Positions 1 to 5,376 are shown, numbered from the stretch's first letter. The stretch is DNA of 5,376 nt from Desulfobacteraceae bacterium (GCA_030642545.1 DAOWNP010000179.1:1-5376), one strand, 5' to 3'. Numbers and translations are program-made. Notes: generated by a model not told the origin, from the letters alone.

Positions 1-405
1 GTACATACCGAGTTGTTTTATAGCCTCTGTAAACTGATTGAAATCAACTGGTTTTCGAATATAGCTGTTAGCACCTAAACCATAACTTTCAATTATGTCC
101 TCTTCTTCTGAAGATGATGTAAGAATAACTACGGGAAGCAGCTTTGTGCTTTCGTTAGAACGAATTTTGTGTAAAACTTCAAGACCGTTTATCTTTGGCA
201 GTTTCAGGTCAAGTAAGACAACCTGTATATAGGTGTTTTTGTCACGGCATGTATGTGAACCTGTACAAAACAAATAGTCTAAGGCTTCAGCACCGTCTCT
301 TACAACAACGACTTGATTTAAAATATTGTTTTTTTTAAGGGCACGTAATGTAAGAGTTTCATCATCTGGATTATCTTCTACCAAAAGTATTATTTTTTTA
401 CCCAT
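1..405 (-). CDS. Rcp1-like single-domain response regulator (C-terminus cut by window edge)
   Basis: This is a phospho-acceptor receiver protein, the likely partner of the kinase encoded just upstream. The 135 visible residues cover a whole CheY-like fold. The acidic pocket is E10-D11 with D14 and D15, the phospho-accepting aspartate is D66 in VVLLDLKLP, the switch threonine is T96 in VVILTSSS, and the conserved lysine is K118 in IRKP. The N-terminus (ILLVEDNPDDETLTLRALKK) and the DGAEALDYLF stretch are typical of the Rcp1 subgroup, stand-alone receivers of about 140-150 residues paired with phytochrome-type or hybrid-like kinases. About 10-15 residues are probably missing beyond the left edge. 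No output domain is seen, so signalling is probably by protein contact or phosphorelay. The ATG at 405 is preceded by AAGGAAC at good spacing. The gene lies 55 bp after the kinase stop on the same strand, which suggests one operon. Confidence 0.93.
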   Translation of the reverse strand, partial: MGKKIILLVEDNPDDETLTLRALKKNNILNQVVVVRDGAEALDYLFCTGSHTCRDKNTYIQVVLLDLKLPKINGLEVLHKIRSNESTKLLPVVILTSSSEEEDIIESYGLGANSYIRKPVDFNQFTEAIKQLGMY

Positions 406-412
406 ATTTTTA

Positions 413-431
413 GTTCCTTTTTCTAAGGAAC
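413..431 (-). promoter_or_regulatory. Hairpin covering the response-regulator ribosome binding site
   Basis: In the minus-strand transcript GTTCCTT and AAGGAAC form a perfect 7-bp stem around a 5-nt AGAAA loop. The 3' arm contains the AAGGA Shine-Dalgarno sequence for the ATG at 405. The stem lies about 30 nt past the kinase stop codon, probably too far for a terminating ribosome to melt it. It has no U-run, so it is not an intrinsic terminator. Pairing is seen directly; control of translation is inferred. A 7-bp stem can also arise by chance, a few times in a window this size. Confidence 0.5.
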
Positions 432-460
432 GCAGAAGTTGTTTAGTCCACGTTCTTAAA

Positions 461-2368
461 TTATAGTCTAAAATAAAAAGTTGCACCTTCACCTGATTTA
501 CTCTCAGCCCATATCTGACCGTTATGACGGTGTATAATACGCTGTACAGTGGCAAGTCCTATACCTGTACCTGGAAAATCAGCAGTTGTATGAAGTCTTT
601 GAAAAGCTCCGAACAATTTATTTGAATATGTCATGTCAAACCCGACACCATTATCACGGATAAAATATACTGTTTTCCCATCCTCATTTTTGGTACCAAA
701 ATCAATTTTTGTATTTTCTTTTTTACCTGTAAATTTCCATGCATTATTTAATAAATTTTCAAGCATAATCTCTAATAAACTGGGATCGCCACAAACAGTA
801 AGATCAGGGGTTATAGTAAATTCTACATCTCTTTCAGGATTAAGCTGAATTATTTTTTTAAGAATTTGTTCTGCAAGTATACTAAGATTTACAGGTTCAG
901 ATTGCATTTTAACCCTGCTAAGGCGTGATAATTTTAAAAGATCATCAATAAGATGTCCCATCCGCCTGGTGCTTGCTCTTATTCTAATTAAAAAGTCTTT
1001 TCCTTCATTATCTAACTTATCTTCAAAATCTTCCATCAAAGCCTGACTAAAACCATCTATACCTCGAAGTGGTGCACGCAAGTCGTGAGATACTGAATAA
1101 GAAAAAGATTCAAGCTCTTTATTTGTTATTTCAAGTTGATTTGTACGTTCCTGTACTATTTGTTCAAGTTTGATGTTGAGTTTTTTATATTTTCCTTCAC
1201 TTTCCTTTAATGCCATTTCAGCCCGTTTACGCTCGGCTATTTCCTGCATTAATTTTTTTATAGTAGTGTCTAACTGACTTACCATTTTATTAAAAGCTTT
1301 TCCTAATATTCCTATTTCATCCTTAGATTTTATTTTTACTCTTACATTTAATTCACCTTTTGCTATTTTAACAGTGGCATTTTTTAATTCCATGATAGGA
1401 TCTGTTAAGGTGTTGGACAAGAAAAGAACTATAAAAATAATGAGAGCAGATATTAAAATAAAAATAATTAGAATTTTGTAGAACAACTGGAATACAGGTT
1501 CCATTATTTCATTATATGGTGTCGTAAAAAGTAAAGACCAGTCACCAATGCCCTCTGTTCCATACTCAGACAGATCAGCATATGCTGCAATAACTTTTCT
1601 TCCTTTATGATTGATATACATCGTATAACCATCTTTGTCACCTTCAAGCTTTTGTTTTAAAGCTCCAATATTCAAATCCGGATGAGGTTTCAAAATTACT
1701 GCTTTGCTATCTGCTGTAATTACAATATTTCCCAAATTATTAAGCAAATACGCATAGTCATTCCCAGTGATTCGTTTATCAATATCAAATACAAATTCTT
1801 TTAAGAACCGGGTATTAATAAATCCTATACAAACGCCCTGTTTATCTTTGTTTTTATCTACTACAGAACTTAACATCTCTATATCCAATGGAGACTGTGC
1901 TTCTGAATCTGTTTTTGATATTTTTGACAGATCACATATATATACATCTTCAGGATCACCAGAAATTGTTTTTTGAAATTGTTCTTTAATATTTGGATCT
2001 ATTTTTAATATATTCTTCCCTTCTAAATTTTTATCAGATGTAGCAATGATAATACCTTGCTTATTAGTATAAGACAATGTGTCATAGAAATGATGAGCTA
2101 TTACTATTTCCAATAAATAATCAGAGATATCTTCAAGAGAGCCAACTGAAAAGATAGGATTATTACTGAAAGCACTCAAATCTTTTACCCGTGTGAACAT
2201 AAATGCATCAATCGCTTTTGCAGCTTGAGCCACGCTGTTTTTGAGGTGTTTACCCTCTTTTTTTTCAAAATCAGATACCAGTATAAAATATACTACACTC
2301 ATGAGAGTTATTATACTGATAAACAGTACAATTAAATAGCTTGCAAACAGTTTTGTTCTAATATTCAT
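461..2368 (-). CDS. Membrane sensor histidine kinase with dCache-like sensor, HAMP, HisKA and HATPase_c
   Basis: This inner-membrane kinase senses an external signal and phosphorylates a response regulator, most likely the one encoded directly downstream. Domain order in the 635 residues: transmembrane helix about 8-31; periplasmic double-Cache-like sensor about 32-292, with typical strands such as LSYTNKQGIIIATSD and YAYLLNNLGNIVITAD and the DWSLLFTTPYNEI end; second transmembrane helix about 296-318; HAMP about 319-372; coiled coil about 373-420; HisKA with phospho-accepting H428 in SVSHDLRAPLRG; HATPase_c with N-box ENLLNNAWKFT (537-547), G1 box DNGVGFD (572-578), F-box KLFGAFQRL and G2 box GTGIGLATV (600-608). 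The protein ends at FYFRL, a normal end for this ATPase. All catalytic motifs are intact. The H-box resembles that of Cph1-type kinases, the usual partners of Rcp1-like regulators, but the sensor is Cache rather than a photosensor. The ligand cannot be read from sequence. The Shine-Dalgarno is weak (GAAAG), and a long leader precedes the ATG. Confidence 0.95.
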   Translation of the reverse strand: MNIRTKLFASYLIVLFISIITLMSVVYFILVSDFEKKEGKHLKNSVAQAAKAIDAFMFTRVKDLSAFSNNPIFSVGSLEDISDYLLEIVIAHHFYDTLSYTNKQGIIIATSDKNLEGKNILKIDPNIKEQFQKTISGDPEDVYICDLSKISKTDSEAQSPLDIEMLSSVVDKNKDKQGVCIGFINTRFLKEFVFDIDKRITGNDYAYLLNNLGNIVITADSKAVILKPHPDLNIGALKQKLEGDKDGYTMYINHKGRKVIAAYADLSEYGTEGIGDWSLLFTTPYNEIMEPVFQLFYKILIIFILISALIIFIVLFLSNTLTDPIMELKNATVKIAKGELNVRVKIKSKDEIGILGKAFNKMVSQLDTTIKKLMQEIAERKRAEMALKESEGKYKKLNIKLEQIVQERTNQLEITNKELESFSYSVSHDLRAPLRGIDGFSQALMEDFEDKLDNEGKDFLIRIRASTRRMGHLIDDLLKLSRLSRVKMQSEPVNLSILAEQILKKIIQLNPERDVEFTITPDLTVCGDPSLLEIMLENLLNNAWKFTGKKENTKIDFGTKNEDGKTVYFIRDNGVGFDMTYSNKLFGAFQRLHTTADFPGTGIGLATVQRIIHRHNGQIWAESKSGEGATFYFRL

Positions 2369-2390
2369 TGAATTGCTTTCTATAGAGAGC

Positions 2391-2474
2391 TTAGTCCTGA
2401 TTTCGATTAACCTGTCATAGGTTGATCGACCATACGCAGAAGCTATAGCATGTGATGGCCGGTGTTATGACTAA
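2391..2474 (-). promoter_or_regulatory. Possible structured leader (three-way junction) of the kinase operon
   Basis: As minus-strand RNA this stretch can fold into three helices. The closing stem P1 pairs UUAGUC (2474-2469) with GACUAA (2396-2391). P2 pairs GGCCAU (2460-2455) with AUGGUC (2433-2428), continued after a 3-nt bulge by AUGC (2451-2448) with GCGU (2437-2434). P3 is the 11-bp hairpin at 2429-2403 with one A-C mismatch. P2 and P3 compete for two bases. The fold sits in a predicted leader of about 190 nt, 22 nt before the kinase ATG. I do not recognise a known riboswitch class: the c-di-GMP-I (GEMM) core and a hammerhead core are absent. The fold was drawn by eye, so it is a hypothesis. 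Confidence 0.3.
2403..2429. repeat. 11-bp inverted repeat in the divergent intergenic region
   Basis: The arms TCGATTAACCT (2403-2413) and AGGTTGATCGA (2419-2429) match at 10 of 11 positions around the loop GTCAT. As plus-strand RNA the odd pair is a U-G wobble; as minus-strand RNA it is an A-C mismatch. Neither side is followed by a T-run, so it is not an intrinsic terminator. It could be a protein-binding dyad or the stem of a structured leader. Confidence 0.6.
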
Positions 2475-2492
2475 TCCAGCTTTAATCTTTCT

Positions 2493-2546
2493 ATCTGTTT
2501 TAGAATTCTCATCTGTATTTTTTTGGGGGAGTACGTATCTGTTTTT
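2493..2546. repeat. Three direct copies of ATCTGT(T/A)TT upstream of the kinase
   Basis: The hexamer ATCTGT followed by T/A-rich bases occurs at 2493, 2511 and 2537 in the same orientation, with start-to-start distances of 18 and 26 bp. If the kinase promoter is right, these lie just downstream of its start site. They might be sites for a regulator. In DNA this AT-rich the recurrence is only mildly unusual, and the distances are not whole helical turns. Confidence 0.25.
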
Positions 2547-2563
2547 GTAATATACTTATTTAT

Positions 2564-2592
2564 ATTATATTTAATATATTAAATGATTGCAA
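2564..2592 (-). promoter_or_regulatory. Sigma70-like promoter for the kinase/response-regulator operon
   Basis: Read on the minus strand, a -35 hexamer TTGCAA (2592-2587, 4 of 6 to consensus) is followed after exactly 17 bp by a perfect -10 TATAAT (2569-2564). Transcription would begin near 2557, giving a leader of about 190 nt before the kinase ATG at 2368. The spacer is a 16-bp palindrome over most of its length. The surrounding AT richness raises the chance of spurious hexamers, but the pairing and spacing are good. Confidence 0.55.
2569..2584. repeat. Perfect 16-bp A/T palindrome inside the kinase promoter
   Basis: ATTTAATATATTAAAT is fully self-complementary and lies between the -35 and -10 hexamers of the minus-strand promoter, touching the -10. 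A dimeric repressor bound here would block that promoter and lie just upstream of the plus-strand -35. It is made only of A and T, so it may instead be an easily melted or bent segment. Confidence 0.45.
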
Positions 2593-2615
2593 TATTTAAA
2601 TTATAGATAAATTAT
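2587..2615 (+). promoter_or_regulatory. Weak candidate promoter for the LOG-domain gene
   Basis: The same self-complementary TTGCAA (2587-2592) read on the plus strand is followed after 17 bp by AATTAT (2610-2615), 4 of 6 to the -10 consensus. Transcription would start near 2622, leaving a leader of about 45 nt. Other AT-rich hexamers nearby, such as TTGTAA at 2545 with TATTTA at 2568, fit about as well. Confidence 0.3.
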
Positions 2616-2667
2616 AGAGTTCAGGAATGTGTATGGAATAACTTACTATTTTTTCTAAAGGAAAATT

Positions 2668-4659
2668 ATGCTGAAAATTACAAGTGAGATTAAAAACAGA
2701 TTTAGAGGTATTATACAATCCGGTGACGGATATATTACAAAGGTTATGGAATACAGAGAAAACCATATTGTTTTTCAGGCTGCATTTACACTTCCTGATA
2801 TTCTGACAGACAAAATATCAAATGCTCCAAACCATATTGTTTTTAGTGAAAGATCCAGAATAGCAAGACTGGGAATCCAGATAAAATGTGAAAAACCAAC
2901 AGCTGCACATATATCTGATAAGCTGATTTTACTTACATTAACAGCTACACCGGTAATTAGCGGGTATCCTGATTTTGAAATTTTGAAATTTTTTTTTACA
3001 ACCGGATTTCCTGTAGGAAGACTTGCATATTGTGATCCTGATGCTATTTTAACTTCTGAAGAGGTTTTAAAAGCCATCTCAAAGGCAGAAATCAAGCTTC
3101 CTGAATCAACATCTGTCGCAACAGATGGAAGTATACTTATCTCACCGAGAAAAGTTGTATGTAATTTGACTCAACCCCTTGACAAAGCCTTACTTGAGAG
3201 AATCCTGCTTTCTGAAAACGGAAGAGAACTTCTCGGCCAATTCCAAAAGCAAAAACAGGTGCAAGCCCTGATAATACCTCCAAAAGAAGGTGTTATCACA
3301 ACCTGCTCCATGTATCTGAACAACCACTATATACTTCTTCAAAGCGGATTTGAATTAGGTCGTCATCTGTCTGCAACTATACTTGATCCTATAAAAACAA
3401 GAGGTATAAATATTTATCTTGAGATTTATAACGGCAGTAATCATGTAATAGTAAACCCTATGATTTTTGCTAAAATTTATAGAGCTGCAGCAACAAGCTA
3501 TATGCCCGGACAATATTTTCAAGCTGATCATATAAAAGGCATAAAACACCTTTCATATGATCAGCTTGAAAATATTAAGACAGAACTTGATAATCCAAAA
3601 AACTTAACCTGTGGAACTTTTAATAAATCCATATGTGCTGTTTTTCATAAACCGGATAATAGTTTAAAAACAAAAATTTTAATAAATGGTCCTGAAAAAA
3701 TATGTAAAATACCAAAGAATATCTGCTTTTCATCTCAGGGAGATTTTTCAATAAAAAGTGCCTGTCCTAATATTTATGCCACTTCAAAATTAAAAAATAT
3801 AATAGGAGATAAGCAGATTACCCTTGTTCTTAAATACTTTCCAAATCTTATTGAGCATAAAGATCTACTTGATCTTATTTCTAAAGAAAAAATAAAATCT
3901 ATATATTTTTTTACTCCATCGTACAGACATGGTAATTTTCTTTCTCAGCATGATCATAATCATCTGCACGATTATCAGGCTTTTGGTGTTGATGTATATT
4001 GGGTATGTCCCCTTAATAACTCTACCATGATATATACCACAAGAGATGGAAAAGGTTATTTTGTAAATTGTGATAAAATGTCTGCTTTTCATAAATCCAT
4101 GTTTTTTGCCTTTTATGGATCAAATAAGAAACTGTCTGAAAAAGGAATTTCCCGTATTGGCATGCTGATGGATCTGCTTATAGAATTTTGGGGCAAAAAT
4201 ATTGGTATTGTAACTGGTGGTGGAAGCGGAGTAATGGAGCTTGCCAATAGTTTTGCACAAAAAAGAGGTATCTTGTCAGGAGCCAATTTTCTGGAAATTA
4301 CAGATCAGTCCATGACAACAGAAGTTGATTTTTGCCAGGTTTTTCAAGCTACATGCCGTCACAGCAGACAAAAATGGTTTGAAGTAACTTCCTTTCCAAT
4401 ATTTAATATTGGAGGTATAGGAACCTTAGAAGAGTTAGGTATTACTCTTTGCAATATGAAACTATCTGTTATTGACCCTGTGCCTGTAATTTTGTTTGAT
4501 ACTGAAAAAAACGGGGATTTTTGGAAAAGTATAAAAAATCAGATTATTGAAATGATTCTATCAGGCAGAGCTCCTGAATGGATTAAAGATAATATTTTTA
4601 TTACAAATGATCCAAAAGAGATAATAAATATTTATAAAAAACATTTACATCTGTTTTAA
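2668..4659 (+). CDS. 663-residue protein: unrecognised N-terminal region fused to a LOG/PpnN-like Rossmann domain
   Basis: The C-terminal part, about 478-660, is a LOG-family (lysine decarboxylase-like) nucleotide-binding fold. It begins FAFYGSNKKL, has the phosphate loop IVTGGGSGVME (514-524), a basic segment around R567 in RHSRQKWFE, and GGIGTLEE (582-589), equivalent to the PGGxGTxxE motif. Known members such as LOG and PpnN split the N-glycosidic bond of nucleoside 5'-monophosphates. That activity is possible here but unproven. The motif proline is replaced by I581, while the glycines, T586 and E589 remain. LOG proteins usually have about 200 residues and E. coli PpnN 454, so the roughly 475 upstream residues are unusual. 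They look mixed alpha/beta and soluble, with no signal peptide or membrane helix. I do not recognise their family. A cluster H428-D-H430-N-H432-L-H434 stands out just before the LOG domain. A 15-bp in-frame repeat encodes NHIVF twice, at residues 33-37 and 55-59 approximately. The ATG at 2668 follows AAAGGA at 2657-2662. A 65-nt perfect-stem hairpin lies in the middle of the gene. Confidence 0.85.
   Translation: MLKITSEIKNRFRGIIQSGDGYITKVMEYRENHIVFQAAFTLPDILTDKISNAPNHIVFSERSRIARLGIQIKCEKPTAAHISDKLILLTLTATPVISGYPDFEILKFFFTTGFPVGRLAYCDPDAILTSEEVLKAISKAEIKLPESTSVATDGSILISPRKVVCNLTQPLDKALLERILLSENGRELLGQFQKQKQVQALIIPPKEGVITTCSMYLNNHYILLQSGFELGRHLSATILDPIKTRGINIYLEIYNGSNHVIVNPMIFAKIYRAAATSYMPGQYFQADHIKGIKHLSYDQLENIKTELDNPKNLTCGTFNKSICAVFHKPDNSLKTKILINGPEKICKIPKNICFSSQGDFSIKSACPNIYATSKLKNIIGDKQITLVLKYFPNLIEHKDLLDLISKEKIKSIYFFTPSYRHGNFLSQHDHNHLHDYQAFGVDVYWVCPLNNSTMIYTTRDGKGYFVNCDKMSAFHKSMFFAFYGSNKKLSEKGISRIGMLMDLLIEFWGKNIGIVTGGGSGVMELANSFAQKRGILSGANFLEITDQSMTTEVDFCQVFQATCRHSRQKWFEVTSFPIFNIGGIGTLEELGITLCNMKLSVIDPVPVILFDTEKNGDFWKSIKNQIIEMILSGRAPEWIKDNIFITNDPKEIINIYKKHLHLF
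3512..3576. repeat. Long hairpin inside the LOG-fusion gene: perfect 22-bp inverted repeat
   Basis: The arm at 3512-3533 (starting AATATTTTCAAG) is exactly the reverse complement of 3555-3576 (ending CTTGAAAATATT), 22 of 22 positions. After one A-C mismatch (3534/3554) five more pairs follow, AAAGG (3535-3539) with CCTTT (3549-3553), leaving a 9-nt loop at 3540-3548. This gives 27 pairs in 65 nt. The segment is translated in frame as part of residues 282-303 (from QYFQADHIKG to YDQLENI). No T-run follows on either strand, so it is not a terminator. No copy was noticed elsewhere in the window. The identity of the arms is seen directly; what made it is unknown. Confidence 0.95.
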
Positions 4660-4680
4660 AAAAGCCTTGTGTTTTTTAAA
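4655..4680 (+). terminator. Weak A/T dyad at the end of the LOG-fusion gene
   Basis: TTTAAAAAA (4655-4663) and TTTTTTAAA (4672-4680) are perfect 9-bp arms around an 8-nt loop, overlapping the stop codon at 4657-4659 and followed by a T-rich stretch. The stem is entirely A-U and would be unstable, so it is a poor terminator candidate. It is the only one visible in this gap. Confidence 0.25.
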
Positions 4681-4710
4681 TTATTATTTTATTCATAATT
4701 CTTAAATAAA

Positions 4711-4742
4711 GAACGACAGCTTATCTTCGTTCCTGATACAAT
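4711..4742 (+). promoter_or_regulatory. Candidate promoter with overlapping dyad before the ABC ATPase gene
   Basis: ACGACA (4713-4718, keeping the GACA core) and TACAAT (4737-4742, 5 of 6) are separated by 18 bp, suitable for a sigma70-like promoter starting near 4749. The inverted repeat GAACGA (4711-4716) and TCGTTC (4727-4732), with a 10-nt gap, overlaps the -35 and spacer and could be an operator. If real, the ABC gene can be transcribed independently of the LOG gene. Confidence 0.35.
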
Positions 4743-4797
4743 TCAGACAAATTAATCCATAAAACAACTAATACATATTTTCAGGAGAAAATCTCTT

Positions 4798-5376
4798 ATG
4801 ATTCAGGTTGAAAATTTAACCAAGTTTTACAACGACCTGTGTGCAGTAGACAGTATAAATTTAAAAATAGAAAAAGGGGAAATTGTAGGTATTTTGGGGC
4901 CAAACGGAGCAGGAAAAACAACAATGCTTAGAATGCTTACCGGTTATTTTAAGCCTTCTTCAGGCACAATAACAGTAAATGACCTCTCCATTGAAAAAAA
5001 TCTGCTTCCTATAAAAAAGACATTAGGCTACCTGCCTGAATCAGCTCCGCTTTATAAGGAGATGATAGTTTTTGACTATCTGGCTCTTATAGCTTCTATA
5101 AGAGGTATTAAAAAAAGCAAAAGGTTTACTCATATTAAAAACTTGAGCACTCTTTGCGGTCTTGATCAGATTATGCACAAAACAATCAATGAGCTTTCTA
5201 AGGGTTTAAAACAAAGAGTCGGCATAGCACACGCTATGATAAATGATCCTGAAATACTTATTTTAGACGAGCCTACATCAGGACTTGATCCAAATCAGAT
5301 AATAGAGATACGAAAAATAATACGGAAAATAGGAAAAGAAAAAACCGTTATACTCTCAACACATATTTTAAGTGAA
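4798..5376 (+). CDS. GldA-like ABC transporter ATP-binding protein (C-terminus cut by window edge)
   Basis: This is the nucleotide-binding subunit of an ABC-2 type transporter; it would hydrolyse ATP on the cytoplasmic face of a membrane permease. The 193 visible residues hold the whole core: Walker A GPNGAGKTT (34-42), Q-loop region GYLPESAPLY (77-86), signature LSKGLKQRV (133-141), Walker B ILILDEP with D157 and E158, D-loop SGLDP, and switch histidine H189 in STHILSE. The GYLPE.APLY sequence, with glutamate at the usual glutamine position, and the LSKG.KQRVG signature resemble the GldA/ABC-2 exporter group. In that group the ATPase is commonly followed by an ABC-2 permease and a GldG-like auxiliary protein, which would lie beyond the right edge. 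About 50-120 residues are probably missing. The ATG at 4798 follows AGGAG (4783-4787) at 10 nt. The 138-bp gap after the LOG gene leaves co-transcription uncertain. The substrate is unknown. Confidence 0.93.
   Translation, partial: MIQVENLTKFYNDLCAVDSINLKIEKGEIVGILGPNGAGKTTMLRMLTGYFKPSSGTITVNDLSIEKNLLPIKKTLGYLPESAPLYKEMIVFDYLALIASIRGIKKSKRFTHIKNLSTLCGLDQIMHKTINELSKGLKQRVGIAHAMINDPEILILDEPTSGLDPNQIIEIRKIIRKIGKEKTVILSTHILSE

Noticed and set aside
633..848. Open frame of 71 codons on the plus strand inside the kinase gene
   Set aside because: It lies antisense to the conserved HATPase_c region, has no recognisable motif, and is explained by the kinase reading frame.
1767..1976. Open frame of 69 codons on the plus strand inside the kinase gene
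   Set aside because: It is antisense to the Cache-like sensor, low in complexity, and resembles no protein I know.
2403..2429. Intrinsic terminator or integron attC site
   Set aside because: No T-run follows on either strand, and the arms do not fit the RYYYAAC/GTTRRRY core of attC sites.
2391..2474. c-di-GMP-I (GEMM) riboswitch or hammerhead ribozyme
   Set aside because: The GEMM conserved core and tetraloop are missing. A CGAAA is present, but no CUGAUGA element is properly placed.
2471..2512. 13-codon frame (MRILKQIERLKLD) in the kinase leader, possible leader peptide
   Set aside because: No Shine-Dalgarno precedes its ATG and there is no run of regulatory codons; a frame this short is expected by chance.
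2668..3060. PilZ-like c-di-GMP binding domain at the N-terminus of the LOG-fusion protein
   Set aside because: NRFRG faintly recalls the RxxxR box, but the spacing is wrong and no D/NxSxxG motif follows.
2775..3095. Open frame of 106 codons on the minus strand inside the LOG-fusion gene
   Set aside because: It is antisense to a longer reading frame with a good ribosome binding site and shows no domain signature.
3110..3127. Hairpin CATCTGT-CGCA-ACAGATG in the LOG-fusion gene
   Set aside because: A 7-bp stem with a short loop is expected about once or twice in a window this long.
3355..3549. Open frame on the minus strand overlapping the long hairpin
   Set aside because: It is short and cysteine/tyrosine-rich with no motif, and is explained as a shadow of the plus-strand gene.
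3865..4092. Open frame of 75 codons on the minus strand inside the LOG-fusion gene
   Set aside because: It is a shadow of the plus-strand gene with no recognisable content.

Overview
The window is AT-rich (about two thirds A+T by eye) and holds four protein genes in two divergent pairs. The low GC, the Rcp1-like receiver protein and the GldA-like ABC ATPase would suit a low-GC Gram-negative such as a Desulfobacterota member. That placement is inference from family resemblance only.

Layout. On the minus strand, reading right to left, a membrane-bound sensor histidine kinase (461..2368) is followed after 55 bp by a single-domain CheY/Rcp1-type response regulator (1..405, cut by the left edge). 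Together they look like a complete two-component pair without a DNA-binding output domain. On the plus strand, a 663-residue protein (2668..4659) has a C-terminal LOG/PpnN-like Rossmann domain and about 475 unrecognised upstream residues. After a 138-bp gap comes a GldA-like ABC transporter ATPase (4798..5376, cut by the right edge).

Regulatory DNA. The 299-bp gap between the divergent genes is the densest non-coding part. The kinase side has a good sigma70-like promoter (TTGCAA, 17 bp, TATAAT) with a perfect 16-bp A/T palindrome between -35 and -10. Its -35 hexamer is self-complementary and could also serve a weaker promoter facing the LOG gene. Transcription from the kinase promoter would leave a leader of about 190 nt, which can be drawn as a three-way junction containing an 11-bp hairpin. 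A second small hairpin covers the ribosome binding site of the response regulator.

Most striking observation. Inside the LOG-fusion gene lies a perfect 22-bp inverted repeat (3512..3533 and 3555..3576), extended inward by five more pairs after one mismatch, so a 65-nt segment could fold into a 27-bp hairpin. It is read through in frame and is not expected by chance. No CRISPR array, tRNA, rRNA, transposase or integrase was seen. How the two gene pairs relate in function is not evident beyond their shared promoter region.
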